Shown one piece after another: positions 34,301-47,548 of a stretch of 64,000 nucleotides of DNA. The stretch's first letter is position 1, and each line of letters starts with the position of its first letter. The notes beneath the pieces were generated by a model. The model was not told the origin of the DNA, did not search any database, and was given only the letters and a program-made list of their open reading frames with translations. Source of the stretch: Hirudinaria manillensis (Eukaryota; Annelida; Clitellata; Hirudinida; Hirudinidae); contig CM067532.1 in assembly GCA_034509925.1 (NCBI GenBank), positions 9,444,180 to 9,508,179 of the forward strand, in the 5' to 3' direction. Both the position numbers and the translations under genes were made by a program.

Positions 34301-37300
34301 TTTAAATTGGACATTATATCATTATATCATCATTGAGTGCTCATTGGATTGGTTATCATTAGATTACCAACGTTTCCTTTGAACAGGGGCTTCTCCGGAG
34401 AGTTCCGATCCCTTGCGGACTCCATAATATCGGGGACTCTCGGCATCTTCAAGGAAATCAAGAAGGTTTTCTTGCCGACTCCGGGCAAGCCCCACTACAT
34501 GTTCAACCTGAGAGATTTTGATCGCGTCATCAAAGGCATGCAGTTGACCATTCCCGAAGCCATTGATGAGGTTGCTGTCATGAAGAGACTTTGGATTCAT
34601 GAGGTTGGACTGCGAGATTAAATTAAACGATGATTTATTAATTGATTATTTCAAACAATTATTATTATCTAATTAAATAATTGATTAATTACTAGATAAT
34701 GACAATTTCGAACAACTGTCACTGTTTTGTTTCATTCTGAAATAATTTGTTCAGATCGTGCTAATTAGATCTTTCGATTTCTCATATTTTTCATCTTCAG
34801 ATCTTCAGAGTTTTCCATGATAGGCTGGTCAATGAAGAAGACAGGACATGGCTTTTTAACCTTGTAAAGACGACATTCAATCACCACATGAGAGACGACT
34901 TCGATAACCTCCTTCGCCGTCTGAAAGTCCAGGTCCCCGTTTCCAGTCGGAAATCCATCGACGTGGATCAGTTGTTGCTTCAGAAAACCTGCAAGGAAGG
35001 CTCTGAAGAGTGCTCGGGTCAACCTCCCGGAGAAGTGACCTTGAGCGACACGAGGGGTCTGATGTTTTGCGACTTTGTGGATGCAAAGGCGGAGGCAAAG
35101 AACTACTCTGAAGTGCTTGATGTTGAACAACTGAAGCTGGTGGTGGAGGGATATCTAGAGGAATACAACAACCTGAGTAGAAGTCCGATGAATCTCGTCT
35201 TGTTCAGATTCGCCGTGGAGCACGTGTCGCGCATCTCGAGAATCGTCAGGCAGCCCGGAGGCCACGCCCTGTTGGTCGGCTTGGGAGGATCCGGCAGACG
35301 TTCTCTGGCCAGACTGACCGGATTCATGGCTGACTATGAAGTCGTGCAAGTCGAAGTGACAAAAAGCTACGGCGTCCCGGAGTGGCAGGAAGATTTAAAG
35401 AGAGTGCTCATGAAAGCTTCAGAGAAACATGTCCTCTTTCTCCTGTCGGATACGCAGATCAAACATGAATCTTTCATCGAGGATGTCACCAATCTCTTGA
35501 ACTCCGGGGAAGTTCCAAATCTTTTTCAGAATGACGAGAAGGCAGAAATATGTGAGAGGATGAAGTCTGTTGATCGACAGAGGGAAAGGTCTAAGCAGGT
35601 TGGCAGTTCGGAGGCCTTGTTTAACCTGTTCGTCCAGGTGTGTCGGAGTCAGCTTCACATTGTCCTCACTTTTAGTCCTGCGGGAGAAACCTTTAGGAAC
35701 AGGATCAGGAACTTTCCGTCCCTCATCAACTGCTGCACGGTGGACTGGTTCGAAAGATGGCCAAGCGATGCCCTCGAAGCAGTGGCAGATAAATCTCTGA
35801 GGGAATCAGATTTTTTCACCCCCGTCGAACTCAAGAAAGTGATCGCAACCTGCCAAAGTTTCCATCTGGATGCCGTCCACCTGTCGCAGAAGTATCTAGA
35901 GCAGCTGAATCGCTACAATTACGTGACGCCCACGTCGTACTTGGAGCTTCTTAGCATTTTTAAGAAATTATATGAAAAGAAGCACAAGGAAGTCAACCAA
36001 CTACAGATGAGATACAGAACAGGCTTAGAAAGACTGAGAATGGCAGCAGAGGAGATAAACACTACTAAACACGAACTGAGTGCTCTACAGCCCAAGCTCA
36101 TAGAGTCAAGCCACGACGTGGAAGAGATAATGAAAGACATAGAGAGGGAGTCACAAGGAGTGGCGGAGGTGGAAAAGCTGGTGCGGATAGACGAAGGACT
36201 CGCCGACAAACAGGCCCAAGAGGCTCGTGAGATAAAAGAAGAGTGCGACAAAGACCTTTCGTATGCCATGCCGAGTCTTGAAGCGGCAATCGGAGCTCTC
36301 AACACCATAAGTCAGAACGACATAAGCGTCATCAAGGCCATGAAGAACCCCCCTCCGGGCGTGAGGCTGATCATGGAGGCCATTTGCATCCTGAAGGGCA
36401 TCCGACCCGACAGAGTGCCCGACCTCACCACGGGCAAGATGACGGAGGACTACTGGAAGCCTTCACTGAGACTGCTCGGCGACCTCAAGTTCATGGAGTC
36501 ACTAATCAATTACGACAAAGACAACATTCCACCCAATATAATGAAGCAGATCAGAACCAAGTACTGTATGAATCCTGACTTCGATCCAGACAAAATAAAC
36601 AAAGTGTCATCAGCTTGTGAAGGACTGTGCAAGTGGGTCCTTGCCATGGACAAATATGACGCTGCTGCCAGAGTAGTAGCCCCAAAGAAAGAAGCCCTGA
36701 AGTCAGCCAACCAGAAACTCGCAATGGCCAATGCTGATCTTAAAGAGAAGCGAGAGAGCTTGCGCAAAGTTCAAGAAAAGTTGAACGATCTCAAGGACAA
36801 TCTGGACCAGCAAAAGAGGAAGAAGATAGATCTGGAAAACAAGGCGGACATGTGCACTCGAAAAATTTCTCGTGCCGAGCAGCTGATCGAAGGACTAGGA
36901 GGAGAAAGGGTCAGGTGGTCAAACTGCGACCTTGAACTTGAAAATTTCAAAGTAAATTTGTTAGGAGACATACTGATTTCGGCTGGCGTCGTTGCCTACT
37001 TGGGAGCATTTACGCCAAACTTTAGACAGACCCAAACGAAAGCTTGGACCATTGCAATCTCAGACATGGGCATCGTCTGTTCAGAGAATTTCTCTCTTAT
37101 CACAACTCTAGGTGACCAGGTCACCATAAGATCCTGGCTGGACAGTCAACTGCCTACAGACAACTATTCCATCGAGAATGGCATCATAGTCGCCAACACG
37201 AATCGCTGGCCGCTGGTAATAGACCCTCAGGATCAGTTTTCGAGGTTCGTGAGAAACTCCGAGAGAGAAAACAATGTCAAAGTAATAAAGATTACAAGTT

Positions 37301-40300
37301 CCGATCTCCTGAGGACGCTCGAGAATAGCATGCAGTTCGGGACGCCTCTGCTGTTGGAAGGAGTCGACGAATGGCTAGACCCGGTACTGGATCCCATCTT
37401 AATGAGGCAGACGATAAGGCAGTCCGGCAGTACTTTGTGCATCAAACTCGGTGATTCAATGGTCGAATATTGTCCAGACTTTAGACTTTACATTTCGACT
37501 CGCCTCAGGAATCCCCACTTCTTGCCGGAAACGTCAGTGAAAGTCACCCTCATCAACTTCATGATAACCAACGAGGGACTGGCGGATCAGCTGCTAGGCA
37601 TCGTGGTGGCTCGGGAGATGCCGCGACTGGAAGAAGAGAAGAGATCACTGATTGTGACGAACGCTAAGCACAGAAAGGACTTGAGGGATCTAGAGAACAG
37701 GATTTTAGAAGTGCTGAGCTCTTCTGGGAGTGATCTACTTGAAGATGAAACGGCCATTCAGATTCTGTCGAGTTCGGAAAGACTCTCCAACGAAATAAAA
37801 GAAAAACAGGCAGTGGCAGAGGCAACTGAGGCAAGCATCGACAAAGCCAGAGAGGAGTACAGGGTCATTGCCGAGCATGCCACAAACCTTTTCTTCACCA
37901 TATCCGACCTAGTAGCCATCGACACCATGTATCAATACTCTCTGGGATGGTTCATCAAGCTATATCTGACTTCCATTGATAAGGCTGAAAAGTTCCAAAT
38001 CTCCTCCGACACTGATGCGGGTTCGAGTTTAACAGCCACTTCTCTGGCAGAATTGTGGGCAACAGAAGAAGGTAAAGTGTTGGTCCAAAAAAGACTAGTA
38101 GCCTTGAAGTCACATTTCACCTATTCTCTCCACTGCAACATATGCAGGTCCCTTTTTGAGAAGGATAAGTTGCTTTTCTCCTTCCTGCTCTCCATCAATC
38201 TCCTGATAAGCCAAGGTAAGATTGACAGTGAAGAATGGCAGTTCTTCTTACTGGGCAGCAGAGGTCAAGACACCCTTCAAAACAAGCCCTCTTCTTGGCT
38301 CACTCCAAAGGCTTGGAGTGACATATGTGCTCTTGATCAATTGGAAACATTTTCAGGAATAAAGAGATCTTTCCTTTCAGCTGTTGATAAATGGAGAAAG
38401 ATCCATGACAGTCAGCAGCCTCATCTAGAAAGATTTCCACAGGAATTTGAAGACAAACTTGGAATTTTCCAAAAACTGTTGATGATTCGTTGCCTGAGAC
38501 CCGACAGAGTGATTCTTGGCTTGACGAACTTTGTCGCCAAAACTTTGGGATTGGAATTTACGCAGCCTCCGACCTTTGATCTCGAGGAGTCTTTCAAGGA
38601 CAGTAACTCTCTCTCGCCCCTGGTATTTGTCCTCAGTCCGGGATCGGATCCTGTCAGCGGTCTGTTGAAGTTCGGCGAGACCAAAGGTTTCGGGACCGAT
38701 CGGTTTGCCTCCTTGTCCCTGGGCAGAGGTCAGGGACCAATAGGGATGAACATGATTGAGAAGGCATCTGTTGATGGTACATGGGTACTGCTGCAGAATT
38801 GCCATCTAGCTCCTTCTTGGATGCCGTCGTTGGAGAGAATTGTCGAGAATCTCGACTCTGGAAAAGTTCACTCTGACTTCAGACTCTGGCTTACCAGCTA
38901 CCCGTGTCAGGGTTTCCCAGCCTCCTTGCTTCAAAATGGAGTTAAAATGACGTGTGAGCCTGCAAAGGGCTTAAAGCATAACATGCTGACTCTCCTTTGC
39001 TCCGATCCGATTAACAAATCGGATTTTTGGGAAAACTCTGTTGAGAACAACAAGGTATGTTGAAGGTTTTTTATTAATAAAAAAAAAATAAACATAAATT
39101 AGAAAGCAACATCATCGAAAATGTTTAAAAATCTAGGGTGAATGGAAGAGAATGCTGTTCGGATTGGTATACTTCCATGCATTGGTTCAGGAAAGAAGGA
39201 CATTTGGCCCCATTGGATGGAACATCCATTACGAGTTCAATGAACCAGATTTTAGGATTTCTCTTCAGCGACTCAGGGCAATTTTTACACAGTACAAGGT
39301 CAGTGATGAGTTAATTCATTAGTACTCTCATGATTCACAGTTGATTATTTAGCATCAGCTCATAATTTTATCAGTATACTTTACTTCATGTGCATGCGTG
39401 TGTGTGTAATGTTCTTTGCAGAAGGTACAATACGAGGCCCTGTACTACATGACAGGGGAGTGTGACTATGGCGGCCGAGTGACCGACCACTGGGACAGAA
39501 GGACCCTGATGACGCTTCTCAAGAGATTCTACAGTCCTCCTGATGAGATCGATCTGAGATACTCAGATCACCAAGGCGTTGTCCACGTGAATGAAACTAT
39601 GGAGGTTGGTGCTCAGAACTTTTGTAACTGTTTGATAGTATGACCTTTGGTGTTCTTGTAATTATTATATAATTGAAGTCCTTGAAGAAATTAATTTGTA
39701 ATTTTTATTAGTTTATTTGCTGGGAAATAAGTAAATGAATTTATGTGCAGCACAATTCTTTCATGGAGTTGGTGCACAGCTTTCCATCCACCTCGCATCC
39801 GAACGTTTTCGGACTTCACGAGAACGCCAGCATCTCCAGGAACACCTCGGAAACTAAGCAACTCTTCTCCAGCCTCCTGCTCACACAGGTTCAATGGACC
39901 ACTTGATGATAATGATGTTTTTTGATAGAATTATCACTTTGTTTCAATAGTAATGTGTCAGCAAAAATTGTATAATTAAGGTAAATACAGCTCACTTGTA
40001 TCATTCAATATGCATAGTTTTAGAGGCTTAGTCTGTCATTTGCATTGCATCTTCAGCTATGCATCGGGTAGTATTCTGAGCAATGGCTGGTGCTGTTAAT
40101 GCTTTGTGCAGTATTGCAACCATTAACGATTATCAATGCTTCAGTAAACTATCTCATCAGTTCATCAGTTAAATCTCATTTCATTTTTATATTTCCAGTC
40201 AAACATCCTCACAAGCTCGAAGTCTGGGAAGCAAAACTCGTTAGAGTCAACAGCAGCCCTGGCCACTGAAATTCTGGACAGATTGTCTTCCGCAACTCTG

Positions 40301-41867
40301 GACATCAAAAGGGCGTCCAAAAAGTACCCGACCAGCCGTGAGCAGAGCATGAACACCGTACTCATTCAGGAAATGGTTCGATACAATTCTCTCCTCCATG
40401 TAATCAAGACGAGCTTGATTGATGTCAGGAGAGCCATACAGGTGAGGAGGAGTTTCAATATCTTTCACCCAATCTAGACAATCTCGGACGTTCTTTCTTT
40501 AGAGGCCAAATCATTTGCTTCATATACAATACAGTAATATTGAAAATTTTTTAAAATCAGGGTCAGGTGGTGATGACAACGGAGTTGGAAGAGGTCGCGA
40601 AGAGCCTCACGATCGGAAAAATTCCGGAAGCGTGGAAAAAGAAATCTTTTCCGTCGTTGAAGCCCCTTGGAAGTTATGTCAACAACCTGATTGACAGACT
40701 GAAATTCCTCAACGTGAGGCTCAATTATAAACTAAATTAAATATAATATAGCTAATTGTTTCCTTCATTAGTTTATGTATTTCAAAGATCATTAAGGATC
40801 ATTAATCACTAAGGATCTAAAGTGAAATGCTCCAGTTATCACTCTATCACAAAAAGCAAAACAACCAAATCAGCATAAGTAAACAAGCCTTGAATTTGTC
40901 GAATTTTATCATTATCTTAATCTTATCTTAAAACTAATGCACATATCTGACTACAAATTTGGCCATGGCCCTCGTACGATCGTCGCCAGGATTGGCTGGA
41001 GAATGGTCCGCCAGGTACCTTTTGGATCTCGGGATTCTTCTTCACCCAGGCCTTCCTGACGGGGGTGCAACAGAATTATGCAAGGAAGCACCGAGTTGCC
41101 ATTGACCTCATCTCCTTTAACTATGAAGTCATGGAGGAGCTTTCTTATGAGGGACAGCCAGAAGATGGTAATAATTTCGTCATTTTGCTTGCTATGATTA
41201 GTACTAGGTCATTGTTAACAATCTATTTTAGATGTTGTTCTTTTTTTAAATTCAATTACCATTAATATTCTCAACATTATCATGTTATGCTTCATAGTTG
41301 GCATGAAGGTGTACCTACTGCATTGATGCATTGATGTCGTATTTCTCCAATCAACATTGTATTTATTATACTAGGTGCCTTCGTAAGAGGCCTCTTTGTA
41401 GAAGGGGCAAAATGGGACAGGCAAGAGAGGCTCCTCTCTGAATCCGAGCCCGGAGTACTGTACACTGAAATGCCAACCGTGAGTCTTTTGGTGACAATAT
41501 TATAATGTGACCAATCAAAAATAAAGAGTTGTTAATTATAAATTTAAAATCCAATGCAACTAAGATATAGTAAGAGATATATCCTGCCAATAGCTATTTA
41601 TGTCATAATCATTTAGTAATCTGTAATCCCTGATAAACACTGATTCATCTCTGGTTCAAGATATGGATAAAACCGTGCCTCAAAAAAAGCCTGATCACGT
41701 CCGGAGTTTATCCAGCTCCGCTGTACAAGACCACCGAGAGGAAAGGCCACCTCTCCACTACTGGCCATTCCACCAACTTCGTGACTGTCATTTCTATACC
41801 TAGCAGCCAATCGGAGGACCACTGGGTTGAAAGGGGAGTGGCCTTGCTCTGCCAGTTGGATGACTGA
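25356..41867 (+). CDS. Single-headed inner-arm axonemal dynein heavy chain (DNAH3/7/12 group)
   Basis: ATP-driven microtubule motor of cilia and sperm tails. There are 24 exons, 4046 codons. A 15-base first exon (25356-25370) is followed by a 4440-base exon (25587-30026), short exons, a 4254-base exon (34801-39054) and short exons to the stop. Between the two large exons: 30103-30336, 30566-30679, 30845-30994, 31158-31340, 31564-31737, 31968-32087, 32225-32320, 32409-32534, 32707-32913, 33203-33349, 33468-33636, 34013-34139, 34387-34603. After: 39137-39298, 39422-39604, 39751-39888, 40199-40441, 40561-40713, 40990-41167, 41375-41478, 41661-41867. P-loops: AAA1 GPAGTGKT (about 1296) with CFDEFNR, AAA2 GRPCGGKT (about 1578), AAA3 GPTGTGKS (about 1941), AAA4 GLGGSGRR (about 2332). 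The stalk coiled coils and tip ([18 protein letters not shown]) span about 2573-2863. The end has [11 protein letters not shown] and GVALLCQL. Length and wording fit DNAH7 best from memory; DNAH3 and DNAH12 are not excluded. Confidence 0.95.
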
Positions 41868-42775
41868 AGAGGGCACGATTAGGCCAGCCTTGATCAAGGC
41901 ATTCAGAAGGAAGCTTGCTGGTTGTCGTGATCTTAAATCACATATTTCTAGTTTGTTATATTCGATGGTGTTGAACTGTCTAACTTTGTGATTCGAGGCT
42001 TTTCAGTAGCAGAGGAGTAATAAGGGCATGGGAGTCAATCATGCATCGTTCTATCAATTATGCAATTTTTTTCAACATTTGATTTGGCATTGTGATTTAC
42101 CTGTCTTCCATTTTTTTTGGATAATCTGATCATTTCAGGCTTGTTTTAAAGTTTAACGAAAGTGATTGGCTTTTCTATCACTTAATTCTGTTTTATTCTG
42201 AATGCTATTCTGAATTATTACCTTATCTTGTTGAACCAATGGTTTATAGACTTATTATTTGATCTACTGATCTGCTGTCAGATTTTCTTGAAAGATTGTG
42301 CCTCATACATTTAATATATTAGTTGCTATGTGCCAAACCACATGTTTTTACAAAAACATTTCAGTAAATCATGTCATAGGCTCCCAAATATCTCTCTGTT
42401 ACTTTGGGTACATTGATGCGATTTATTCTCTTTGTAATTAACAAATACATATTCTACAACAATTGTTCTTGGTATTTGTATAATTTGTATAAATAATCCC
42501 ACGTGGTTTATTAGCTTTTCGTTGTGCCAAAGAAAAAATTTCATCGCGCGATTAAAACCGGATTTATTTGACATTTCAATCAGGAAGCCAAGAACAAAAA
42601 CATTTTTATAAAAGCTTTGCCCACACAATTCAAAGAAAAAATATACATTTTCCACAAAAAATCACTTTTAATGCCAAAGCCAACGATGCTTAATTTGTCG
42701 AAAAGAGATGAAAAACGAAATAGATTTTAAGAGAAAATACTCACATGCGAGAGCAGCAGTTGTACAATCAGGCTT
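41868..42775. other. Downstream of dynein, no gene seen
   Basis: AT-rich stretch containing the dynein 3' UTR. A minus-strand open frame (42374-42655) lacks splice support or family resemblance. Confidence 0.4.
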
Positions 42776-45700
42776 TTAGGCGAAGTTGCAGGAATGACAA
42801 AAACAATTTTTCAAGGGAGGGCAGGCTTCGACATAAGAATCGGAATATTTCCATACGCCCGTTGATACCGAGATATTAAAAAAATACTTTAATTGATAAG
42901 TAATCAACTTCTTGTAGCAAAATAGGTCAACATTCTCCACAAAAACGACTTTCGATAGCCATTGAGCGACATAGCTGACAACCGGCGGGTTATGTATTTT
43001 CAAACTAAAAAAAGCTAAAAAACTTTGCTTGAGCAGGAATTAATTTGTTTAATTAAAATTTAAAAATATAGAACCAATATCGAATTTAATTTCCTGGTAG
43101 ACAAGAAACACCTTTCAGGTTTCGCTGACACTGTTCAAAGAAAAGAAGCGACCATGATGACTAGAGCAGACATTATTGAATGCCTATGGACAGACCTTTG
43201 AACATTAGACTGGGAACCTGCAGAAAGCCCATGGCTGTTATTACTTTTAGCAATTTAATGACCCAATGAATAACAAAGTGGACGGTTACTGCTTAAAATC
43301 TATCTAGTGCTTTGAGCAACATGTCTACTGTTTTGCTTAAATCTCGAATTAGCATGGCACTAGAATTTCTGGTATGCCTCGCGAGTAACAAACACTTTTT
43401 TTCGAGCACAAAACAACACTTGCGATGGGTATTTAGAAAGAGAGACTGAATTTTTTTTTCTCAAATATTTCATTCTGACTTACCTAGGGCATGCACAGTT
43501 TTAACGGTCAGCTGATAGTCCACACTTTCTCCATCCATCGAGTCCGTTTTGACATCTTTCTGCATGCTGAATTCATCATCAAACTCGAAACTATCCTGAG
43601 ACATGTTGAAAACTTTGGTATTCGTGCCGACAGTGTTAGCGAGATGAAGCATCACTATCCCGTCTTGGTCCAAAGGTTCGTGTAGAGTTATATTGATCTT
43701 CACTTCTTGCTTTGAGAAAGCCTGAATAAAATCGGTATTTTTCATTAAAATGGCAGAGGTTAAAAAAGATATTTATAAGCGAAAGAATCAAAAAATTAAA
43801 AGCATATTTATCGTCCAATTTCAAGACTCGTTTTTCCTTCAAGGATTCAATTCAAAATAGAGGCAGTTCCATGAATAACGATGTCATTATAAATATGTTG
43901 ACGTTTAAAATACATTCTGAGGTGGGTATCGGGTTTATTTTTAAACGTTCTCAGCAATTTATGAAAATACGTTTCGGTTTTTATGATTTTATACTCCGAA
44001 AGATGGCGTTAATTATTTTTTAACAATGTTATCACGAACCTTGCGTCGTTTAAAAATATTTTGTCACATATTTTTTAAAGCAATCAATGTCGACATGCAA
44101 AGAAATTCGTTTATTGGTGCAGTTGAGAGTCTTACTAAATGTGGACCAAATCCGATCCGATCTCAAACAGAAAACATAGACGGAACAATAAATGTCGTCT
44201 TTAAACCAGCTATTAAATATTAACTATTAATATATTAGCCCAAAATGAAATTGTTTAAATTAAAAAATTGAAGGACAGAAAGCAAAGAAAGAAATGCACG
44301 AACCTGCTCGGTCAGAGAATGCTTGACCTCTGACCGACCGTCACCCCTAGTGACCTTGACTGTGAATGCCGACTGAGACAAGACATGGCAGGCCAATGAG
44401 TTGTTATGATGATGATGATAATGATAATTATGATGATGATGATGATCCTGCTGTCTGTTCCTGGAGCAAGATTTTATTATAGGCGGATCTGAAAGGCAGA
44501 AATTGGAAATGCAAAATGTTTGCTGATGGTGAGATAAAAGGCAAATATTAATACTAAAAGTTAATTAACAATTGATGTTTTAATTAGTAGCCTTTATTGC
44601 TGTCGTAAAAATAATGAGTGCTCTCTGCAGGTTTTGGGTTCGGCTTGTTTTACACTACATTTCTCCTTCACGATTCGGTTGCAATTCGAGTTTCAATCGT
44701 AATTTCAATCAGTGTTTCACGCAGATCTCTTGATAACCTATTCTAAGATGTCTACTTGAAAAAAACTAGCTTTAAATACCGAAGCACTCAAAAGATCGGC
44801 CGGCCCTTAAACATAAATGCAAAGAATGCATCGGGATAAAAGCTTTATAAATTTTTCATTTATGAATTTCAGTTTATGAATTTATTCAATTCAGCATCTA
44901 AAGAAATCTCCTGGCAATTAATTTCAGATTTTAAGATATTCCACAAAAAAGATGAAGAAACAAACTTGAAAAGCAGAACAAAATCGCTTGAAATAAGTAG
45001 AATTTAAACATTGATATTAGAAGAAAAAAATCGCAATTCACCCACAGTAAATCTTCAGACGATTCCTGAAGACCTGTGATTCGCGGGACTGCTCGCTGAG
45101 AGTGCATTCCAGCTCCTTCCCGTCCTGAGACAAGAGATCCACGTCCCTCACAAAAGCGATGCTCCAGTACTGGACATATGGAATGTCCCTGTCCGTCAGA
45201 GGAATCCTCCTCAGGTGTCTCTGTGAACGGACGGACGGACAGGCGGTTTTTTTTAAGGTTTTACTTTCTGATTACCGATTGCTTTAGAAACTATCGTTAC
45301 AAACACGTATGTATGTGTTCCTAACAGGCGAGAATGGCGAGATGTTGTTGTTGTTGTTGTTGCTGTTGTTGTGATAGTCATTACTTTTAAACATCGGATG
45401 ATGTTGTGTTTGTCTTGGCGTGTTAAGGTGCGGCACTCCTATTGAAGGAATTCTGCCATTGTTCACAACATCAATAAAAGCGTGGATAAGTGACTTTTTG
45501 GGTTTGTGCCTATTGACACCACCGAAGACGATAACGGTTGCTGTTATTGTTGTTGTTGTTGCATTAGCAAAGATGATGACGATGACGACAACGCAAACAA
45601 AACGTAAATAATAGCAGCAACAGCAACAGCAGCAACAACAAAACAAAACCGCAACAACAGCAGCCACTTACAATGGTGGCCGGCGATTATCTTTATAACA

Positions 45701-47032
45701 AACAGACGACCTTATAGGTGACCTTATCCCTGACCTCCCTGCCGTCGAAGGCCAGGGTCAAGGCCGCTGGAAGGTCAACGAAGCCGCTGAAGCCGGCGAT
45801 CAGGCAGCCGAAGCCGTCGTGGACGTCGGTTCTGAGGGAAAGTTCCGAAGAGTTCTTTTCGTCGACAATAACTTCACCAGATTTTGAGACGACCACGAAT
45901 CTGCCCTCTTTCGTCTTCTCTGTTGATTCGAATGGGTTGAGTTATGAGTGGGGGTGGTGGGTGTGGCTGGGGGAGAATGAGGACGTTGGATTGGGTCGGT
46001 GGATTGGGTCGGTGGATGGGTGAGCAGGTGGAAGGATGGACGGACGGACGGATGGATGCTTGGATGAACGGATCGGTTAATGGATGATATGATGGCGGGA
46101 AAGCACGATGAGGCTATTTGTTGTTGTTGTTGTTGCTATGGCATTGGAATAGCATTTTTTTTCTTAATGAAATTATTATTATTAAGATTGCTGTAATTAC
46201 ATTTTATTGTCGTAAACTCACGTCACCGAGCAGACATTAGCACTCTGGGAAGTCGAAATTAAAAATTATTTTCATTTAAATGAATTTATTTCGAAGAGGT
46301 CGCTCGGTTCACTGAACAACACCTGACCCAGTTTCGTGTCACGCATTTCGGTGTATGCATTGTAAATGAATTTGTTCAACAAACTCAACTCAACTCACTC
46401 ATTAACATTTATTTAAATGTGAATTAATTATGCAACAAAAGTATTATAAATCGATTAATATTAATCATAATGTTTATTAATGTATTATCATTTAATTTTC
46501 ATATTAATTTCTAACATAGAATGTTTCTAACAAAAGCCTGAAAAGAGAAACCCACAAATTACAGTCTTTTTGATCGACTTTTGAAACTGTTTTTTGTGCT
46601 GAAAGCGATGAAAAGAAAAGCAGAAAAGAAAGAAACCAATCGGAGATTGAAACTGAAGTAAAAACAATAAAAATGATGGAACGAAAGAACGAAGGAAGAG
46701 GAGGAAGAAGAGGAAGAAGAAGAGGAGGAAGAGGAAGAAGAAGATGAGGAAGAATCCCATCCTTCTTTCAGTCTCGGTGGACAAGACAAACACGAGGACA
46801 AACAGCATTTGAAGGTCAAAGGAAGATAAACAGAATAGCGAAAGCCATCAGAATAGGAACACTTAATTAAATTGGTTTAAAATTAAAATAATAATAATAA
46901 TATAATATAATAGAAGAAGTTAATAATTTGTTTAATTTCGGATAAAAATGATTTCAAGAATTGCAAGTGAATCAAGAAGAAAAACTTTGGTCGCTTTGAA
47001 TTCAATTGGAATTATTATTAATAATGTTATTA

Positions 47033-47074
<42 letters not shown>

Positions 47075-47434
47075 ATGAATAAATTAGTAAAAAAATAATT
47101 TTCGTGAAAAAATTAAAAATTGAAAGAAAAAAAAGGATTCTCTCGCCTCTGACTGTAATCCTGGTTCTGACGACGACCCTGTTCTTATTCAACTTGAAGC
47201 AACTGATGACACCCGAGTCTTTCGGCAGGGCACCTGTTCAGAGCAATCAGAAAACGACACCTGTATTAGCAGCAGGAGTGCCAACACCTGGCCCGACCAA
47301 CCACCACAAGGCGATAGACGGTGAATGGCCAGAATTTTGAATTTTTGGGGGGTCGGATGTCCCTCTCCCCTGTGGTTGCGTCAAATCTATATAAACTACG
47401 GCATTGATCAATTTTATTATTATTATTATTATTA

Positions 47435-47501
<67 letters not shown>

Positions 47502-47514
47502 GTTGTTATTATTA

Positions 47515-47548
<34 letters not shown>

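Noticed and set aside
42610-43000. Weak similarity between 42610-42690 and 42915-43000 on the minus strand (both around a VENV-coding stretch)
   Set aside because: The match is short and AT-rich; it could be two related Ig exons or chance, and I could not support either.
45284-45667. Minus-strand frame with a poly-Cys run
   Set aside because: The Cys run is the translation of a (TTG/CTG)n repeat; it lies in an intron between two good Ig exons.
46527-46819. Ser-rich and Phe/Leu-rich minus-strand frames
   Set aside because: Both are translations of the same purine repeat and have no other coding character.
47104-47340. Plus-strand frame with a hydrophobic start resembling a type II membrane protein
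   Set aside because: No ATG at the start, no splice support, and it lies in a microsatellite-rich intron of a minus-strand gene.
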